Assembly (NCBI GenBank): GCA_963769255.1
Contig: CAVYKV010000001.1
Span: 2,294,001-2,358,000, forward strand
Direction: 5' to 3'
Length of the DNA: 64,000 nucleotides
Source of the DNA: JAKACA01 sp963769255
GTDB lineage: Bacteria; Actinomycetota; Acidimicrobiia; Acidimicrobiales; Bog-793
Positions 16,318 to 25,030 of this stretch are shown piece by piece (position 1 is the first letter of the stretch; the number at the start of each line of letters is the position of its first letter). A model generated the notes under the pieces. It was not told the DNA's origin. It did no database searches and worked only from the letters and a program-made list of their open reading frames with translations. The translations under genes and the position numbers were made by a program.

Positions 16318-17145
16318 ATGACACCTAAGGGCTTCCGGCGCCTGTCTGGGGGCGGTGGACCGGAACGGGGCGCCGGGGATACGCCGGCCACCCCCGACCC
16401 GCGGGCACTGCGCGCCCTCGAAGACGCCGTCCGGCGGGCGCGGGAGGTCTCCGGCCGCGAGCTGCCGCAGGACGGCCGGATGGCGGCGCCGGGCGGAGCC
16501 TCGGCCGCCTCGACCGTGCGGCCCCCTGCCGGCCCGGCCTCCGGCGGACACCCCCGCCGCACCGGCCGGCGCCCCCGACTGGGCCTGCCACGACGGGGAT
16601 GGACGCTGTGGTTCCCGATGGCCGTCCTCGTCCTCGTCGTCGCTCTCGTCGTCGCTCTCGTCCTCGGGCTGCGACACAGCGGGGCACCTCGAGCGGGCGG
16701 CGGCGTCCCCACCACCCACCCGGCGGCGTCGACGACCGTGCCGCATCACTCCACCACGACGACGGCGCCGCCCAGCTCCACGACGTCACCGAGCACGACG
16801 GCGCCTCCCACGAGCACCTCCAGCACGAGCACGACGACGACTACGAGCACGAGCACGACGACGACCACGACGACGGCACCGGTGGGGAGCGCTCCCTCCA
16901 TCTCGTCGATCACGCCGCCGTCCGGCAAGCCGGGCAGCGTCGTCGTCGTGCACGGGCGCAACTTCTTCAGCTCGAACGGCATCGTGCTCGCCCGGTTCAA
17001 CGGGCAGCCGACGCCCACGGACTGCCCCTCGCTGAACACCTGCAAGGTCACGGTCCCCACCCTCCCCGGGTCGCCGACGAACGTGGAGGTCACCATCACC
17101 ACGGCGGCCGGCACGTCGAGCCCCGAGCCGTTCGGCTATGAGTGA
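16318..17145 (+). CDS. Membrane-anchored protein with Ser/Thr linker and IPT/TIG domain
   Basis: 275 residues. A 95-residue cytoplasmic N-terminus (Gly/Pro/Arg-rich with one helix, RALRALEDAVRRAREVSGRE) precedes a single transmembrane segment (about 96-118, MAVLVLVVALVVALVLGL). An external low-complexity Thr/Ser linker (about 131-190) leads to an IPT/TIG immunoglobulin-like domain (SISSITPPSGKPGSVVVVHG to the end). The shape is that of a type II membrane protein displaying one small beta-sandwich beyond the wall. Start ATG 16318 has no strong ribosome site. Repeated ACGAC/GACGAC codons in the linker explain the apparent DNA repeat here. Function unknown; it lies among other exported proteins. 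Confidence 0.8.
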   Translation: MTPKGFRRLSGGGGPERGAGDTPATPDPRALRALEDAVRRAREVSGRELPQDGRMAAPGGASAASTVRPPAGPASGGHPRRTGRRPRLGLPRRGWTLWFPMAVLVLVVALVVALVLGLRHSGAPRAGGGVPTTHPAASTTVPHHSTTTTAPPSSTTSPSTTAPPTSTSSTSTTTTTSTSTTTTTTTAPVGSAPSISSITPPSGKPGSVVVVHGRNFFSSNGIVLARFNGQPTPTDCPSLNTCKVTVPTLPGSPTNVEVTITTAAGTSSPEPFGYE

Positions 17146-17296
17146 CGCAGGCCGCGGCCGGTAGGCTGCGGCGACTGGTTCGCGAGCGGCAACACGTGCG
17201 GCGGACGAGCGGCCGGAAGGACGTCCGGACGTCCGGCGACGCGACGGGGCCACAGGCCCGCTCGGAGGAGGGTGTCGATGAGGGTGGGACCAGGTC

Positions 17297-19243
17297 ATGC
17301 GCCGACCTAGCGGCGGGCTGCGCGGACTCGCCGGCGTGGCGGCGCTCTTGGGGGTCGCCCTGGCCACCCCGGTGGCGGCTGCGGGCGCCCTCCCTGTCCT
17401 CGCAGCAGCGGCAGCCCCGAGGACGGCCTCGGTGGGGGTGCTCGGGTGGGGTTTCGATCAGCCGACGGCGCTCAGCTCGAACGGCAACCACGTCTTCGTG
17501 GCGGACGCCGGCGGCGATTCCGTTGCCGAGCTGAGCGCCACGACCGGCGCCTTCCTCCGCCTCATCTCCGGCCCCGCCTTCGGCTTCGACAGCCCGCAGG
17601 CGATCGCCGCCGACGGCTCGGAGGTCTGGGTGGCCAATGCCGACGGCAACTCCGTGACCGAGCTGAGCGCCTCGACGGGCCGCCTCGTACGGGTCATCTC
17701 CGCCTCGCGGTACAAGTTCAGCGCTCCCTACGGGATCGCCGCCGACGGCTCCGACGTCTTCGTGGCGAACTTCAACGGCAACACCGTCACCGAGCTGAGC
17801 GCCGCCACGGGCGCCCTCGTGCGGGTCATCTCGAGCGCCAACGACCGGCTCGGCGTGCCCGACGCCGTCTCCACCGACACCCGCCACGTGTGGATCTCGA
17901 GCCTCTTCGGCAACTCGGTGACGGAGCTGAACCGCTCGAACGGCTCTCTCGTGCGGGTCGTGGCCGCCCCGGCCGACCGCATCGACTACCCCGAAGGCGT
18001 CGACTCGGACAACTCCCACGTCTGGGTCGCGAACACGGAGGGCGACTCCGTGACCGAGCTGAGCGCCACGACGGGCGCCCTCGTGCGGGTCATCTCGGGT
18101 GCCAGGTTCCGTTTCGACGCCCCCTACGGCATCTCGTCGAACGGCTCCGTCGTCTTCGTGACGAACGAGTACGGCAACTCGGTGACGGAGCTGTCGGCCT
18201 CGACTGGCTCCCTGCTCCGTGTGCTCTCGGGCCGCAGCGTCTCCCTCTCGTCGCCGTACGCCGTCGCCTCGGACACCAAGCACACCTGGGTGGCCAGTGC
18301 CTTCGGCAACTCGTTGACCGAGCTCAAGGCGGGCGGCACGGTCGAGAGCGTCATCGCCGGCTCGCCGTACCGCTTCGACGCTCCCTACGCACTGTCGGCG
18401 GACCGCTCCCACGTCTGGGTCGCCAACAGCGAGGGCAATACCGTCACCGAGCTCGACACGGCGTCCGGCCACCTCGTCAGGGTGCTCGCGGGGGCGGCCT
18501 ACCGCTTCGACTCACCAGATGCCATCTCCTCGGACGGGACGCACGTCTTCGTGGCGAACGGCGCCGGCAGCTCCGTCACGGAGCTGAGCGCCGCGACGGG
18601 AGCCCTCCTGCGGGTCATCTCCGGAGCCCGCGACGGCCTCGTGCTGCCCTCGGGCATCTCCTCGGACGGTACGCACGTCTGGGTCAGCAACGAAGACGGC
18701 AACTCGGTGACGGAGCTGTCGGCGGCGAGCGGCGGCCTCGTGCAGGTGATCTCGGCGCCGGAGGACGACTTCGACGGCCCCTCCGCCGTGGACTCGGACG
18801 GGACGCACGTCTTCGTCACGAGCCCGGGCGACAACGCCCTCACGGAGCTGCTCGCCGCGAACGGGGATCTCGTGAGGGTCACCTCGTCCGAGCTCGACAA
18901 CCCCGTCACCGTCTCCTCGGACCGCGTGCACGTCTGGGTGACGAACGCCGCCGGCAACTTCGTGACGGAGCTCTCGGCTTCGACCGGGTCCGTCGTGCAG
19001 GAGATCCGCGGCGACGGGCTGTCGGACCCCTACGGCGTCGCCTCCGACGGCACCGACGTCTTCGTCGCCAACGCGGCGGGGGGCTCCGTGACCGAGCTGA
19101 GGGCCTCGACGGGCTCCCTCGTCTCCGTCGTGAGGGGAGCCGGCTACGAGCTGGACGATCCGTACGGTGTCGTCACGGCGGCCGGACGCGTCGTCGTGAG
19201 CGACGTCGGCGCCGAGTCCCTCACGACGTTCCCGAGCAGTTGA
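17297..19243 (+). CDS. Secreted beta-propeller protein with about 14 YVTN/NHL-like repeats
   Basis: 648 residues with a signal peptide (GLAGVAALLGVALATPVAAA). The remainder is built of units of about 43 residues with the pattern HVWVANxxGNSVTELSAxTG, LVRVIS, then PYGISSDG. I count 13 full units plus a half unit at each end that complete a fourteenth, as expected for two seven-bladed propellers each closed by strand exchange. No catalytic motif is visible; proteins of this kind bind partners or ligands outside the cell. The start ATG 17297 is chosen because an upstream ATG at 17278 runs into a stop and the signal peptide begins here; the ribosome site is weak. A TAGGCT hexamer at 17162-17167 could be the -10 of its promoter. 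The next gene, a kelch protein, starts 30 bases after its stop. Confidence 0.88.
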   Translation: MRRPSGGLRGLAGVAALLGVALATPVAAAGALPVLAAAAAPRTASVGVLGWGFDQPTALSSNGNHVFVADAGGDSVAELSATTGAFLRLISGPAFGFDSPQAIAADGSEVWVANADGNSVTELSASTGRLVRVISASRYKFSAPYGIAADGSDVFVANFNGNTVTELSAATGALVRVISSANDRLGVPDAVSTDTRHVWISSLFGNSVTELNRSNGSLVRVVAAPADRIDYPEGVDSDNSHVWVANTEGDSVTELSATTGALVRVISGARFRFDAPYGISSNGSVVFVTNEYGNSVTELSASTGSLLRVLSGRSVSLSSPYAVASDTKHTWVASAFGNSLTELKAGGTVESVIAGSPYRFDAPYALSADRSHVWVANSEGNTVTELDTASGHLVRVLAGAAYRFDSPDAISSDGTHVFVANGAGSSVTELSAATGALLRVISGARDGLVLPSGISSDGTHVWVSNEDGNSVTELSAASGGLVQVISAPEDDFDGPSAVDSDGTHVFVTSPGDNALTELLAANGDLVRVTSSELDNPVTVSSDRVHVWVTNAAGNFVTELSASTGSVVQEIRGDGLSDPYGVASDGTDVFVANAAGGSVTELRASTGSLVSVVRGAGYELDDPYGVVTAAGRVVVSDVGAESLTTFPSS

Positions 19244-19273
19244 CGACAAGGCCACGGAAGAGCTGAGGATCCC

Positions 19274-20842
19274 ATGCATCTGACCACCCGACGCCTGCGA
19301 TGGCTCACGGCGCTCCTCGCCCTGCTGTCGCTCGCCACCGCCGGTCTCACGCAGGCGGCCGCGGCGGCCGCGGCGGGACGTGACCCGTTGCGTCCCCCGA
19401 GGACCGCCGTCCCCCTCCCTCACGTGCACGGCCGCGTGGCGATCCAGAGCGGTCCGTGGGAAGCCGTCACGACACCGCCCTTCGAGCCGGGGGCGATGCT
19501 GCTGCTCACGGACGGCTGGGTGATGATGCAGCGTCGTTACACCCCCGACTGGTGGGTCCTGAAGCCCGACAGCACCGGGAACTACACCGACGGCACCTGG
19601 AGCGAGATCGCCGCCATGCCGGCCGGCTATGCCCCCGCGTACTTCGCCTCTGCCGTCCTGCCCGATGGGCGTGTCATCGTGCAAGGCGGCGAGTACAACG
19701 GGACGAGCGACAACGGCGTCTGGACAGCCATGGGGGCGATCTACAACCCGGTCGCCAACAGCTGGTCGTCCGTGAAGCCACCGAACGACCGGGGGTGGTC
19801 CATCATCGGCGACTCCTCGGGCATCGTGCTCCCCGACGGCCGCTTCATGCTCGGGGACTGCTGCTCGGCCGCCGACGCCCTCCTGAACCCTGCCACTCTC
19901 ACCTGGTCGCCCACGGGGGCGAACAAGGCCGACGTCAACGACGAGGAGGGCTGGACGCTCCTCCCGAACGGCAAGGTGCTGACCATCGACATCAACAACC
20001 TGGCCGCACCGCAGAAGGCCGAGCTGTACTCACCCTCCACGGGAACATGGGCTGCCACCGGCACCCTGCCCGACCAGGTCGTCAACGAGGAGTACGCCGA
20101 GATCGGGCCACAGGTGCTGATGCCGGACGGCGACGTCCTCAGCGTCGGCGCCACTGGTCACGAGGCCGTCTACGACTCGGCCACCGGCCGGTGGTCGACG
20201 GCGCCCAACCTCCCCGTCATCGGGGGCCAGCAGTACGACAGCGCCGACGGCCCCGGCGCCGTCCTGTCCGACGGTGACGTCCTCATCGAGGCCAGCCCGG
20301 GCGTCTACAAGACGCCGGCGCACTTCTTCGTCTCCAACGGCGCGACGATCACACAGGTCGCCGATCCCCCCTACGCCTCCGACCTGTCCTCATACGACGG
20401 CTACATGCTCGTCCTCCCGACCGGCCAGGTGCTCCTCAACGACTACGGCATCCTCGACATCTATACGGCCGGCGGCACGCCGCAGGCGAGCTGGCTTCCC
20501 AAGGTGACGAGCGTTCCCGGCACGCTCGTGCCCGGTGGCAGCTACCGAGTGACCGGCACGCAGCTGAACGGTCTCACGCAGGGCGCCTACTACGGCGACG
20601 ACTTCCAGAGCGCCACCAACTACCCGCTCGTGCGCATCGAGAACACGGAGAGCGGCCACGTCTTCTACGCCCGCACGTTCGGGATGAGCTCGATGTCGGT
20701 GACGCCCGGGGCGACCTCGTCCGCCGAGTTCAGCCTTCCCCCCGATCTCCCGTCGGGAGCCGCCACGCTCACCGTCGTGGCGAGCGGCTTCGCCTCTGCT
20801 CCCGTGCCGGTCACCGTGGCCGTGGCGCCACCCCGGCCCTGA
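19274..20842 (+). CDS. Secreted kelch/galactose-oxidase-like propeller protein
   Basis: 522 residues with a signal peptide (WLTALLALLSLATAGLTQAA). Residues 55-410 carry kelch-type units such as VLPDGRVIVQGGEYNG, IVLPDGRFMLGDCCSAADA and VLMPDGDVLSVGATGHEAVY, which together form a propeller like that of galactose oxidase. A C-terminal immunoglobulin-like domain of about 100 residues follows (PGGSYRVTGTQLNGLTQGA onward), again as in galactose-oxidase-like proteins. The copper ligands and the Tyr-Cys cofactor of true galactose oxidases cannot be assigned with certainty, so an enzymatic role is unproven. It follows the 14-unit propeller gene by 30 bases on the same strand and is probably cotranscribed, giving a pair of secreted propeller proteins. 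Confidence 0.85.
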   Translation: MHLTTRRLRWLTALLALLSLATAGLTQAAAAAAAGRDPLRPPRTAVPLPHVHGRVAIQSGPWEAVTTPPFEPGAMLLLTDGWVMMQRRYTPDWWVLKPDSTGNYTDGTWSEIAAMPAGYAPAYFASAVLPDGRVIVQGGEYNGTSDNGVWTAMGAIYNPVANSWSSVKPPNDRGWSIIGDSSGIVLPDGRFMLGDCCSAADALLNPATLTWSPTGANKADVNDEEGWTLLPNGKVLTIDINNLAAPQKAELYSPSTGTWAATGTLPDQVVNEEYAEIGPQVLMPDGDVLSVGATGHEAVYDSATGRWSTAPNLPVIGGQQYDSADGPGAVLSDGDVLIEASPGVYKTPAHFFVSNGATITQVADPPYASDLSSYDGYMLVLPTGQVLLNDYGILDIYTAGGTPQASWLPKVTSVPGTLVPGGSYRVTGTQLNGLTQGAYYGDDFQSATNYPLVRIENTESGHVFYARTFGMSSMSVTPGATSSAEFSLPPDLPSGAATLTVVASGFASAPVPVTVAVAPPRP

Positions 20843-20890
20843 GCCGGCGCTGACCGGAGTGCTCCCACTCCCTGCCGGACGCACGCCGTC

Positions 20891-21499
20891 GTGCTGAACG
20901 AGTACCTCGACCTCTTCGGGGCGCTGCTGCCGTTCTGCGGCAGCCTCACCTATGCCTACGCCACCTGGCGGGGGAAGGCGGCGCCGAACCGTGTGTCGTG
21001 GTCGCTCTGGGCGCTGAACCCCATCATCGTGGGCATCGCCGAGGTGGCGAAGGGATCCGGCTTGGGCTCGGCCTTCGCCTTCGCCGCCGGCATCGGGCCG
21101 GCCGTCGTGCTGGTGGCCAGCCTGCACACGCCGGCCGCCTCCTGGAAGATCGCCCCTTTCGACATCGCCTGCGGGATCTGCTCCGTCCTCGCCCTCGTCC
21201 TGTGGGGCCTCACCCGCGATGCCGACATCGCCATCGTCCTCAACATCATCGCCGACTTCATCGCCGCCGTCCCCACCATCCTGAAGGCGATGTCCCACCC
21301 CTTGACCGAGAATGCCTGGGCATTCGGCTTGAGCGCCCTCGGCGCCCTCATCGTGCTGCTCACCGTCAGCCGGTGGGACATCGCCAACGTCGCCTTCCAG
21401 CTCTACGCCCTCGTCATCTGCGTCCTGCTCGGCGTCATCATCGCCTTGGGACGGCGCCGGGCGAACGCTGCCCCGGCGCCGCCCGGCGCAGCGGCCTGA
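20891..21499 (+). CDS. Multi-pass membrane protein, PQ-loop-like
   Basis: 202 residues with about six or seven predicted transmembrane helices. Two segments resemble the PQ-loop of SWEET-type and cystinosin-type transporters: PNRVSWSLWALNPIIVG near residue 33, and ADFIAAVPTILKAMSHPLTE near residue 120. This suggests an internal duplication with a small-solute transport or sensor role. The start is GTG 20891 and the ribosome site is weak. It lies 48 bases after the kelch protein and 29 bases before the NCS1 permease, on the same strand. I do not recognise a characterised homologue. Confidence 0.65.
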   Translation: MLNEYLDLFGALLPFCGSLTYAYATWRGKAAPNRVSWSLWALNPIIVGIAEVAKGSGLGSAFAFAAGIGPAVVLVASLHTPAASWKIAPFDIACGICSVLALVLWGLTRDADIAIVLNIIADFIAAVPTILKAMSHPLTENAWAFGLSALGALIVLLTVSRWDIANVAFQLYALVICVLLGVIIALGRRRANAAPAPPGAAA

Positions 21500-21528
21500 C
21501 GGCCGGCGAGACCGGTGAGAGGGACCTC

Positions 21529-22944
21529 ATGTCCGCCGTGATCGAGCAGTACACGATCAGCCACATCCCCGAGGACCGGCGTCACGGCCGTCCCAGCTCG
21601 CTGCTGCCCTTCTGGTTCACGGCGAACGCCTCCGCTTTCACCATCGTCCTCGGCGCCGTCGGCATCGAGCTCGGCCTCAGCCTTGCCTGGTCGATCACCG
21701 CCATCGTGGTGGGCAGCGCCGTGGGGGGCTGCTTCATGGCCTACCACTCGGCGCAGGGACCACGGCTCGGCCTGCCCCAGCTCGTGCAGAGCCGTGCGCA
21801 GTTCGGCTTCTTCGGCGCCCTCGTGCCGAACTTCCTCATCTGGCTGATCTTCCTCGGCTACATCGTCGGCGAGAACGTCCTCGCCGGACAGGCGCTCGCC
21901 CCGCTCATCCACGTCAGCGTGGCGGGGGCCCTCGCCGTCAGCGGCTTCGTCACCTGGCTCGTGGTCGTCTTCGGCTACCGGATCATGCACGACCTCAACC
22001 GGGTCGTCGCCATCATCTCGCTCGTGCTGTTCGTAGCGCTCCTCGTCCGTCTCCTGCAGCACCTCTCCGGGCTGCACGAGGTGGCGCCGCCCTTCAAGCT
22101 CTCTGTCTTCCTGCTGGCGGCCTCCATTTTCGCCAGCGGGCAGATCGGCTGGGCGCCCTACGTGTCGGACTACTCCCGCTACCTGCCGGCCGACACGAGC
22201 GTCGCCCGGTCGTTCGTCTTCACCTACGCCGGCAGCGTCGTCTCCGCCGTGCTCTTCGCCAGCCTGGGCGCCGTCGCCGGGGTCGTGGCCCTCCCCCACA
22301 TCAACAGCGACGCCGTCGGCTACCTGGCCGGCCTCTTCCCCGCCGTGCGGTGGCTCGTCACCCTCGTCCTCCTGAGCTCGATCGTCGCCGGCAACGCCAT
22401 CAACCTCTACAGCCCTCTCGTGTCCGGCCTCACGTTCGTCACGCGGGACGGCGGACGGGCGCCTGGAGCGGTCGTGCGGGGCGCCGGCACCGCCGTCATC
22501 ATGGTTGTCACGAGCGTCGTGGCCATCGTCGTGTCCTCGAACCTCCTCGCCGACCTCTCGGACTTCATCGCCTCGCTTCTCTACATCGTCGTGCCCTGGT
22601 CGGCGATCAACCTCGTCGACTACTACGTCGTCCGCCACGGGCGCTACAGCATCGGGGACATCCTCTCGGTCCGGGGCCGCTACGGGCTGTTCAACGTGAG
22701 GGCCGTCGCCGTCTTCCTCGCCGGCATCGCCGCCGAGATCCCCTTCATGAACGCCTCCTGGCCGAAATTCGAAGGCCCGGCGGCCTCCAGCCTGGGCGGG
22801 GCGGACATCTCCTGGCTCGTCGGCTTCGTCGTCGCCGGGCTCCTCTACCTCGTCGCCTGCGGGGGTAGCGCCCGGCGGGACGCCGCTCCCCCGAAGGCCC
22901 CTTCACCGGGCGATGCAATGACGGCGCCGCGCCGGCGGGAGTAG
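21529..22944 (+). CDS. NCS1-family cytosine/purine-type permease
   Basis: 471 residues from ATG 21529, with GAGAGGGA six bases upstream. About twelve transmembrane helices and the NCS1 signature layout are visible: an N-terminal RPSSLLPFWFTANASAF (TM1 entry), GPRLGLPQLVQSRAQFGFFG (residues near 80, the loop typical of CodB/PucI-like permeases), GWAPYVSDYSRYLP near residue 215, and NLVDYYVVRHGRY near residue 362. Such transporters take up cytosine, purines, allantoin, hydantoins or thiamine precursors with protons or sodium. No nucleobase-catabolic gene is adjacent, so the substrate is open. A response-regulator gene starts nine bases after its stop, which suggests cotranscription. Confidence 0.88.
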   Translation: MSAVIEQYTISHIPEDRRHGRPSSLLPFWFTANASAFTIVLGAVGIELGLSLAWSITAIVVGSAVGGCFMAYHSAQGPRLGLPQLVQSRAQFGFFGALVPNFLIWLIFLGYIVGENVLAGQALAPLIHVSVAGALAVSGFVTWLVVVFGYRIMHDLNRVVAIISLVLFVALLVRLLQHLSGLHEVAPPFKLSVFLLAASIFASGQIGWAPYVSDYSRYLPADTSVARSFVFTYAGSVVSAVLFASLGAVAGVVALPHINSDAVGYLAGLFPAVRWLVTLVLLSSIVAGNAINLYSPLVSGLTFVTRDGGRAPGAVVRGAGTAVIMVVTSVVAIVVSSNLLADLSDFIASLLYIVVPWSAINLVDYYVVRHGRYSIGDILSVRGRYGLFNVRAVAVFLAGIAAEIPFMNASWPKFEGPAASSLGGADISWLVGFVVAGLLYLVACGGSARRDAAPPKAPSPGDAMTAPRRRE

Positions 22945-22953
22945 GACCGGACA

Positions 22954-23622
22954 GTGAGGATCCTCGTCGCCGAGGACGACGACGCCCTCCGGTCCGTGCT
23001 CGAGCGCGGGCTGCGCACGGCGGGCTACGTCGTCGACGCCGTGCGGGACGGAGCCGAAGCACTCGACTACCTCAAGACCTACGACTACGAGGTAGCCGTG
23101 CTCGACTGGCGGATGCCCGTCATGAGCGGGCTGGACGTCGTGGGGGCGCTCCGGCGCAGCGGATGCGGCACTCCCGTCCTCATGCTGACAGCTCGTGACA
23201 TGCCCGCTGACAGAGTGCGGGGACTCGATCACGGGGCCGACGACTACGTCGTGAAGCCCTTCGACTTCGGCGAGCTCCTCGCCCGCCTGCGTGCGCTGCA
23301 ACGACGTCCCCCGGACGCCCACTCCCCGGAGCAGTCACTCGGGCGCCTCGTCTACGACCCGGCCACCCGGCTCGTGACCGTCGGCGGGCAGCCCCTCGAC
23401 GTGACGCTCACCGAGCTCGCCATCCTCGAAGTCCTCCTCCACCGCACTCCGGCCGTCGTGTCCCGCCACTCCATCGCCGTCCAGGTCTGGCAGGACGAGG
23501 CCGACGCCGTCGGTTCCAACACCATCGACGTCCACATGGGGCGACTACGGTCCAAGCTCGAGGGAGCCGGCGTGCGGATCGAGACGCGCCGCGGCGTCGG
23601 CTACCGGCTCGTCGAGTGTTGA
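22954..23622 (+). CDS. OmpR-family response regulator
   Basis: 222 residues from GTG 22954. The receiver domain has the acidic pocket EDDDAL (residues 7-12), phospho-acceptor Asp51 in AVLDWRMP, TAR near residue 79 and the KPFDFGELLARL lysine near residue 101. The C-terminal winged-helix DNA-binding domain (about 128-222) ends with the family-typical NTIDVHMGRLRSKLEG and ETRRGVGYRL. It is cotranscribed with the histidine kinase that starts 13 bases downstream. Target genes are not evident; the permease just upstream is the nearest candidate. Confidence 0.95.
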   Translation: MRILVAEDDDALRSVLERGLRTAGYVVDAVRDGAEALDYLKTYDYEVAVLDWRMPVMSGLDVVGALRRSGCGTPVLMLTARDMPADRVRGLDHGADDYVVKPFDFGELLARLRALQRRPPDAHSPEQSLGRLVYDPATRLVTVGGQPLDVTLTELAILEVLLHRTPAVVSRHSIAVQVWQDEADAVGSNTIDVHMGRLRSKLEGAGVRIETRRGVGYRLVEC

Positions 23623-23635
23623 CGGCGGCGATGCC

Positions 23636-25030
23636 ATGAGGCCAGGGATAGCCACGGGGGGGACGCCGGGCCGACCCACGGGGAGCGGTCCGCACTCGGA
23701 CAGGCGCCGGCACCTCGGCCCCTCGGTTCGCGTGGCGCTCGTCGCCACCTTCGCCATCCTCGCCGTCTATGCCGGGGCCGTCGCCGTCCTCGACGTCTTC
23801 GTCTCCCACCGTCTCGTCGCCGAGGTCGACCGGCAGCTGGCCGCCAGGCTGAGAACGGCGCGCACGCTGCCGCCCCAGCTGGCGACGAAGGAACCGGCCA
23901 TCGCCGGCGCCGGCGGCGACTACGGGTTCGGCATCTACGGCGAGCCCATCTACGTGTGGCGCGTCTCGCCGAGCGGACTCCTGCAGGGCGCCACGACCGG
24001 GACGCCGCCGCTCGCACCCGGCAGTTGGCCGGACGCCGGGTCGGCGGGTACGGCAACCTCCGGTGGCAGCCGCATCCGCTTACAGTCCGTCCCCTACCGC
24101 GGGGGACTCCTCGTGGCGGGCGAGAGCCTCATCGAGCTGGGCCACGTGGAGAGCATCCTCGAGCTGTCCGAGCTGGCGGCGGCTCCCTTCATCGCCGTGG
24201 CCGCCTTCTTCACGGCCCTCCTCATCGGCCTCCGCTCCGCCGCCCCGATCGAGCTCGCCCGCCGCCGGCAGATCGAGTTCACGGCAGACGCCTCCCACGA
24301 GCTGCGCACACCCCTCACGGTCATCCAGGCAGAGCTCGCCCTCGCCACGGGACAGTTGGAACCCGTTGCCGCCGCGTCGCCACGGGTTCCGCAATCTGAC
24401 GAGGCGTCGCTGACCGACGACACCGTCCCTGCGTACGGCCGCGCTTCGGCGAGCGCCGCGCCGGGCCGCGATGCCACGCTGGAGCGGATCGCCCGGGAGA
24501 CGGAGCGGCTGCGCCGTATCGTGGACGACCTGCTGTGGCTCGCCCGCTTCGACTCGGCGCCGCCGTCGCCCGGCCCCGAACGTGTCGACCTCGCCGGTGT
24601 CGCCGAGCGCTGCGCCCGGCGTTTCGAACCAGTCGCCGCGGCCAGGTCGCTCGTCCTCACCGTCGGTCGCCTCGGAGGCGAGGCGGCCACCGTCGTCGCC
24701 CCGCTCGACTGGGTCGACAAGCTCGTGGGTGCCCTCGTCGACAACGCCTGCAAGTACGCCGACGAAGGCGGGTCGGTCCGCCTCACCGCCGGCCGCCTGG
24801 GCTCACGCGCCGTCGTCGTCGTGGAGGACAGCGGTCCCGGTATCCCCCAAGCGATGCGCGGACGGCTCTTCGACCGCTTCGGGCGGGGCACCACCGACGT
24901 GGGCGGGCACGGCCTCGGCCTTGCCATCGCCGACTCCGTCGTGCGCGCCACGGGAGGTGAGTGGCGCCTCGGCGAGGCAGCCCCACCACTCGGCGGCGCC
25001 CGCATGGAGGTCTCCTGGCCGGCGCGATGA
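23636..25030 (+). CDS. Membrane sensor histidine kinase
   Basis: 464 residues from ATG 23636. TM1 lies at about 31-54 and TM2 at about 182-202, with an extracytoplasmic sensor domain of about 125 residues between them. The dimerisation box ADASHELRTPLTVIQ carries the phospho-accepting His221. An unusually long spacer rich in Ala, Ser and Pro (about 245-285) precedes the second helix ERIARETERLRRIVDDLLWL. The ATPase domain has NACKYADEGG (N box), VVVEDSGPGIP (G1) and GGHGLGLAIADSVV (G2). It pairs with the OmpR-type regulator immediately upstream. Its last bases form an ATGA overlap with the next gene, so the kinase-fold protein behind it is translated with it. Confidence 0.93.
   Translation: MRPGIATGGTPGRPTGSGPHSDRRRHLGPSVRVALVATFAILAVYAGAVAVLDVFVSHRLVAEVDRQLAARLRTARTLPPQLATKEPAIAGAGGDYGFGIYGEPIYVWRVSPSGLLQGATTGTPPLAPGSWPDAGSAGTATSGGSRIRLQSVPYRGGLLVAGESLIELGHVESILELSELAAAPFIAVAAFFTALLIGLRSAAPIELARRRQIEFTADASHELRTPLTVIQAELALATGQLEPVAAASPRVPQSDEASLTDDTVPAYGRASASAAPGRDATLERIARETERLRRIVDDLLWLARFDSAPPSPGPERVDLAGVAERCARRFEPVAAARSLVLTVGRLGGEAATVVAPLDWVDKLVGALVDNACKYADEGGSVRLTAGRLGSRAVVVVEDSGPGIPQAMRGRLFDRFGRGTTDVGGHGLGLAIADSVVRATGGEWRLGEAAPPLGGARMEVSWPAR

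Noticed and set aside
16740..16890. CRISPR-like or simple repeat array
   Set aside because: The repeated ACGACG/AGCACG triplets encode the Thr/Ser linker of a real membrane protein; there are no repeat-spacer units.
18512..19684. 390-residue minus-strand open frame
   Set aside because: Antisense to the propeller gene; its apparent repeats are a reflection of the propeller units.
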